From: a virus
Length of the DNA stretch: 38,253 nt
Virus record (IMG/VR): IMGVR_UViG_3300023184_002195
Location: 1-38,253 of that record
Direction: 5' to 3' (one strand)
In this document: in pieces, positions 37,933 through 38,253 of the stretch
Numbering within the stretch: the first letter of the stretch is position 1
How the letters are laid out: the number at the start of each line of letters is the position of its first letter
The notes under the pieces: model-generated
Seen by the model: only the letters and a program-made list of their open reading frames with translations
What the model was told of the DNA's origin: nothing
Databases searched by the model: none
Made by a program: the position numbers and the translations under genes

Positions 37933-38253
37933 GGAATAGAAACTCCTGTGTATGGATCAACATTATAAGTTGCAACCTTAGCAACTTCCATAACAAAAGT
38001 ACCTCCAGTAGTAATGGTGATTACCATGCTACTACCGTTATTACTATTAATCGCGGCACCAAAATCATCAAAACGCATTTCACCTGCACTGTGTAGAGCA
38101 AGTAACGGGAAACCATTTCGTGAAAGAGTAATGCTGCCGTTGGTAGACCAAGAGATGCGTCTAATGTCGGCAGCAGATACTGTTTCGGTGGTTGCATTTG
38201 CTCTCAGATCAGTTAGTGCAATTGTGGCTGTGCCAGGATCGCATCCAGTGATA
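37929..38253 (-). CDS. putative virion structural protein, C-terminal part (runs off window)
   Basis: I read 107 open codons from the right edge to TGA 37931-37929, overlapping the gp21 start as ATGA. The translation is beta-rich with the segment RRISWSTNGSITLSRNG, later SAGEMRFDDFGAAINSNNGSSM, and ends VDPYTGVSIP. Small proteins with this 'SWSTNGxxxxSRNG' pattern occur in cyanophage-like genomes and are probably virion-associated. It occupies the place of T4 genes 67/68 between portal and gp21, but I see no homology to those. The N-terminus is outside the window. Confidence 0.7.
   Translation of the reverse strand, partial: ITGCDPGTATIALTDLRANATTETVSAADIRRISWSTNGSITLSRNGFPLLALHSAGEMRFDDFGAAINSNNGSSMVITITTGGTFVMEVAKVATYNVDPYTGVSIP

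Overview
The window is one contiguous, almost gapless block of a T4-like myovirus genome (Caudoviricetes). Every gene I can support lies on the minus strand, so transcription runs from high to low coordinates. The T4 core is unmistakable: prohead protease gp21, scaffold gp22, major capsid gp23, a tail-tube-family protein, UvsY, UvsW, late sigma factor gp55, gp47/gp46 nuclease, clamp gp45, clamp loader gp44/gp62, RegA, DNA polymerase gp43, UvsX, a gene-40-position protein and helicase gp41. Companions often seen in marine and freshwater T4-like phages (Hsp20, peptide deformylase, CobS-like ATPase, 2OG-Fe(II) oxygenase, sugar-nucleotide genes) place it outside the enteric T4 group. No photosystem gene is present here. 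The ErpA-like protein looks most like beta/gammaproteobacterial ErpA, so a proteobacterial host is a reasonable inference but is not shown. The DNA is AT-rich.

Reading in the direction of transcription. 38253-34193: virion genes (end of a structural gene, gp21, gp22, gp23, a strong terminator, tail-tube-like protein) with T4-type late promoters TATAAATA. 34149-31366: recombination genes uvsY and uvsW, separated by a homing-endonuclease-like gene, then an Sm-like small protein. 31351-25031: a six-function metabolic cassette (B12-type radical SAM enzyme, split transketolase, frameshifted GHMP sugar kinase, ColD/RfbH-like PLP enzyme with His in place of the catalytic Lys, NDP-sugar epimerase) that probably makes an unusual surface sugar. 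24953-21064: gp55, gp47, gp46, peptide deformylase. 20978-17504: a CobT-like metallopeptidase/VWA protein and a CobS-like AAA+ ATPase, each with its own sigma70-type promoter.

17394-8430: the replication operon(s): glycosyltransferase, DUF5664 dATP/dGTP hydrolase, gp45, a small protein, DNA methyltransferase, gp44, endonuclease VII, HExxH peptidase, gp62, RegA, a small protein, Hsp20, 2OG oxygenase, DUF4422 glycosyltransferase, dCMP deaminase and two small proteins. 8417-1: gp43, a four-helix membrane/coiled-coil protein, UvsX, gene-40-position protein, gp41, two small proteins, ErpA-like Fe-S carrier, two more small proteins, a glycosyltransferase and the start of a methyltransferase.

Several layers deserve attention. 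Two sigma70-type promoters match both consensus hexamers with 17-bp spacing, and others are close. Late genes carry TATAAATA with very short leaders; one is placed so that the predicted transcript starts on the A of the ATG. Clamp-binding (PIP-like) tails are shared by the polymerase, the DNA methyltransferase and the membrane protein encoded between uvsX and the polymerase, which suggests membrane attachment and methylation of the replisome through gp45. Intergenic gaps are all well under 300 bases. I see no tRNA, CRISPR array or insertion sequence.
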